Assembly: GCF_003369915.1 (NCBI RefSeq)
Contig: NW_022881603.1
Span: forward strand, 52,659,271 to 52,723,270
Source: Drosophila miranda
Taxonomy: Eukaryota > Arthropoda > Insecta > Diptera > Drosophilidae
Direction of reading: 5' to 3'
Length of the DNA: 64,000 nucleotides
The position numbers and the translations under genes were made by a program. Positions 63,078-64,000 of this stretch are shown here, one piece after another (the first letter of the stretch is position 1; each line of letters begins with the position of its first letter). Below the pieces are notes generated by a model, which did not search any database, was not told where the DNA came from, and saw only the letters and a list, made by a program, of their open reading frames with translations.

Positions 63078-63713
63078 TCAATGTGTTTGTTTTTTTTTTG
63101 GTATTGCGTAGGTCAGGGTAGCTTCGTTTGGTTTGCTGTTCGTGTTTGTGTTTTGTTTCAGCGGGAGAGAGCAAGCATCTCTCTTTTTGTCATAAGTGCG
63201 TGTGTGCATGTTTGGCGGCAAACGCTTTGGGGCTTGAAGTGACGCGCCTTCGTTTTGTTTTTGCGCCGAGGGTTCGGATGCTGAGAGAGCGCAAGCGTCG
63301 CTCTCTATGATGCTTGTGTGAGTTGTTTGGTTGTTTTTGTTTTCGCTGATGGTTTGGCGCGAAAACATATGGGCATAATCTTTGTTTTTGTTTTGGTTGT
63401 GTGCAGTTAAATGCTCTTTGGTTAGAGCGAATGCGCCGCTATTTTTGGAGCCCGTTGCGCTTTCGCTTCTGGGAGCAATTTTTGTCTGCGTCTTTGTCGG
63501 TGTCTTTGATGGCGGTTGTTGTTTTTGTGTACTAGCGTCAGTTATTGGTGGGATTGGCAGGAATTTTTTAACATATAGGCTCCTGTCCAAGAAGCGACGC
63601 TCAAATTCCAGAACCGTCGCTCCCAAGGAACTCTGGGAACTCTCTGGCGAGTCCATCTCCAACTCACCCGCTTCGGCTGATGGTTCTCTTGCCGAGTTGT
63701 CCATAACATCCAT
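63078..63713 (-). CDS. Gag N-terminal ORF, unit 7
   Basis: MDVMDNSAREPSAEAGELE start (S to P). It carries only one of the two 1-nt losses plus the 103-bp deletion, so its main gag is in another frame than this ORF. Confidence 0.7.
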   Translation of the reverse strand: MDVMDNSAREPSAEAGELEMDSPESSQSSLGATVLEFERRFLDRSLYVKKFLPIPPITDASTQKQQPPSKTPTKTQTKIAPRSESATGSKNSGAFALTKEHLTAHNQNKNKDYAHMFSRQTISENKNNQTTHTSIIESDACALSASEPSAQKQNEGASLQAPKRLPPNMHTRTYDKKRDACSLPLKQNTNTNSKPNEATLTYAIPKKKQTH

Positions 63714-63978
63714 ATTTTGGGTCGTCAGTTTTGGAGCAAGTGCGTCCGTTTGGTGGCCTGGTCCAGTTGCGTCAGTAGCTTGCTTTTCTTTCCTCTTCTA
63801 TTGCAGCTAGCTTTCAGCTGCGTGGTCCAGATGGGATTATTGGCTTCACTGAATTACGGCACGATTACAGATGATTAGATTGCATTATTTGCAATTATTT
63901 GGCACATATTGTTCATTTCCCGGTTTAAACATTTATTTTAAAACATTTACAGTTCCACAAATAACAAACACAAGTCAC

Positions 63979-64000
63979 TTTTTTTTCGAGGTAATTTTGA
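63979..64000 (-). mobile_element. 3' end of the next gag-only element, unit 8
   Basis: T8 at 63979-63986 followed by cgaggtaattttga, the standard unit 3' end. It is cut by the window edge. Confidence 0.85.

Larger units (their letters stand above)
56383..63978 (-). mobile_element. Gag-only telomeric-type element, unit 7 (diverged, interrupted)
   Basis: A8 at 56383-56390. The 3' UTR up to about 56861 is clearly diverged from other units (gtaatgtaatttaatgcg instead of gaggtaattttgatgc). BEL2 interrupts it. The gag and 5' region resume at 61173 and are again close to the array units. The next tail, T8, begins at 63979. Confidence 0.82.

Overview
The window looks like Drosophila DNA: two broken copies of a RhoGAP gene resembling RhoGAP54D, short introns of 50-75 bp, INE-1/DINE-1-type Helitrons, BEL/Pao LTR retrotransposons, and a long run of Jockey-clade non-LTR elements. 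The Helitrons (1.0-1.1 kb, with TTATACCCGATAC at one end and GTATCGGGTATAAC near the other) resemble the ISY family of the obscura group. RhoGAP54D lies on Muller element C in D. melanogaster. An obscura-group Muller C, neo-Y or subtelomeric origin is therefore plausible, but it is inference. No tRNA, rRNA, CRISPR or prokaryotic feature was seen.

Layout. (1) 1-6966: a segmental duplication with two RhoGAP copies, each missing a different end, internal 276-281 bp tandem repeats, fragments of a possible sugar-transporter exon, and one Helitron. (2) 6967-25749: four 5'-truncated TART/Jockey-like elements (C, D, E, F), all on the minus strand. Element D is interrupted by two Helitrons and by a full-length BEL element with a GTCTT target duplication. 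(3) 25750-64000: seven gag-only Jockey-type elements and the start of an eighth, also all minus strand. Units 2-5 form a near-identical tandem array with a 4,970 bp period. Other insertions are a CR1/Jockey-type element in unit 1, a Helitron in unit 6 and a truncated BEL element in unit 7.

At nearly every boundary the 3' oligo(A) of one non-LTR element abuts the 5' end of its neighbour, which is often truncated. This head-to-tail, single-orientation structure is the hallmark of Drosophila HeT-A/TART/TAHRE telomeric arrays. It would put the chromosome end, or a former one, to the right. The gag-only units resemble HeT-A: a long Gag with PRE_C2HC and three zinc knuckles, a glutamine-rich tail, about 2 kb of 3' UTR, and no reverse transcriptase.

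The less expected signals are these. Regular splice-site-bounded modules run on the antisense (G/T-rich) strand of the 3' UTRs in several element families. A 3'-terminal hairpin keeps its geometry while its arm sequences differ between families. All array gags share the same frame lesions, while nucleotide variants group the units in conflicting ways, which points to amplification by recombination. A conserved acidic ORF overlaps the gag end in the +1 frame.
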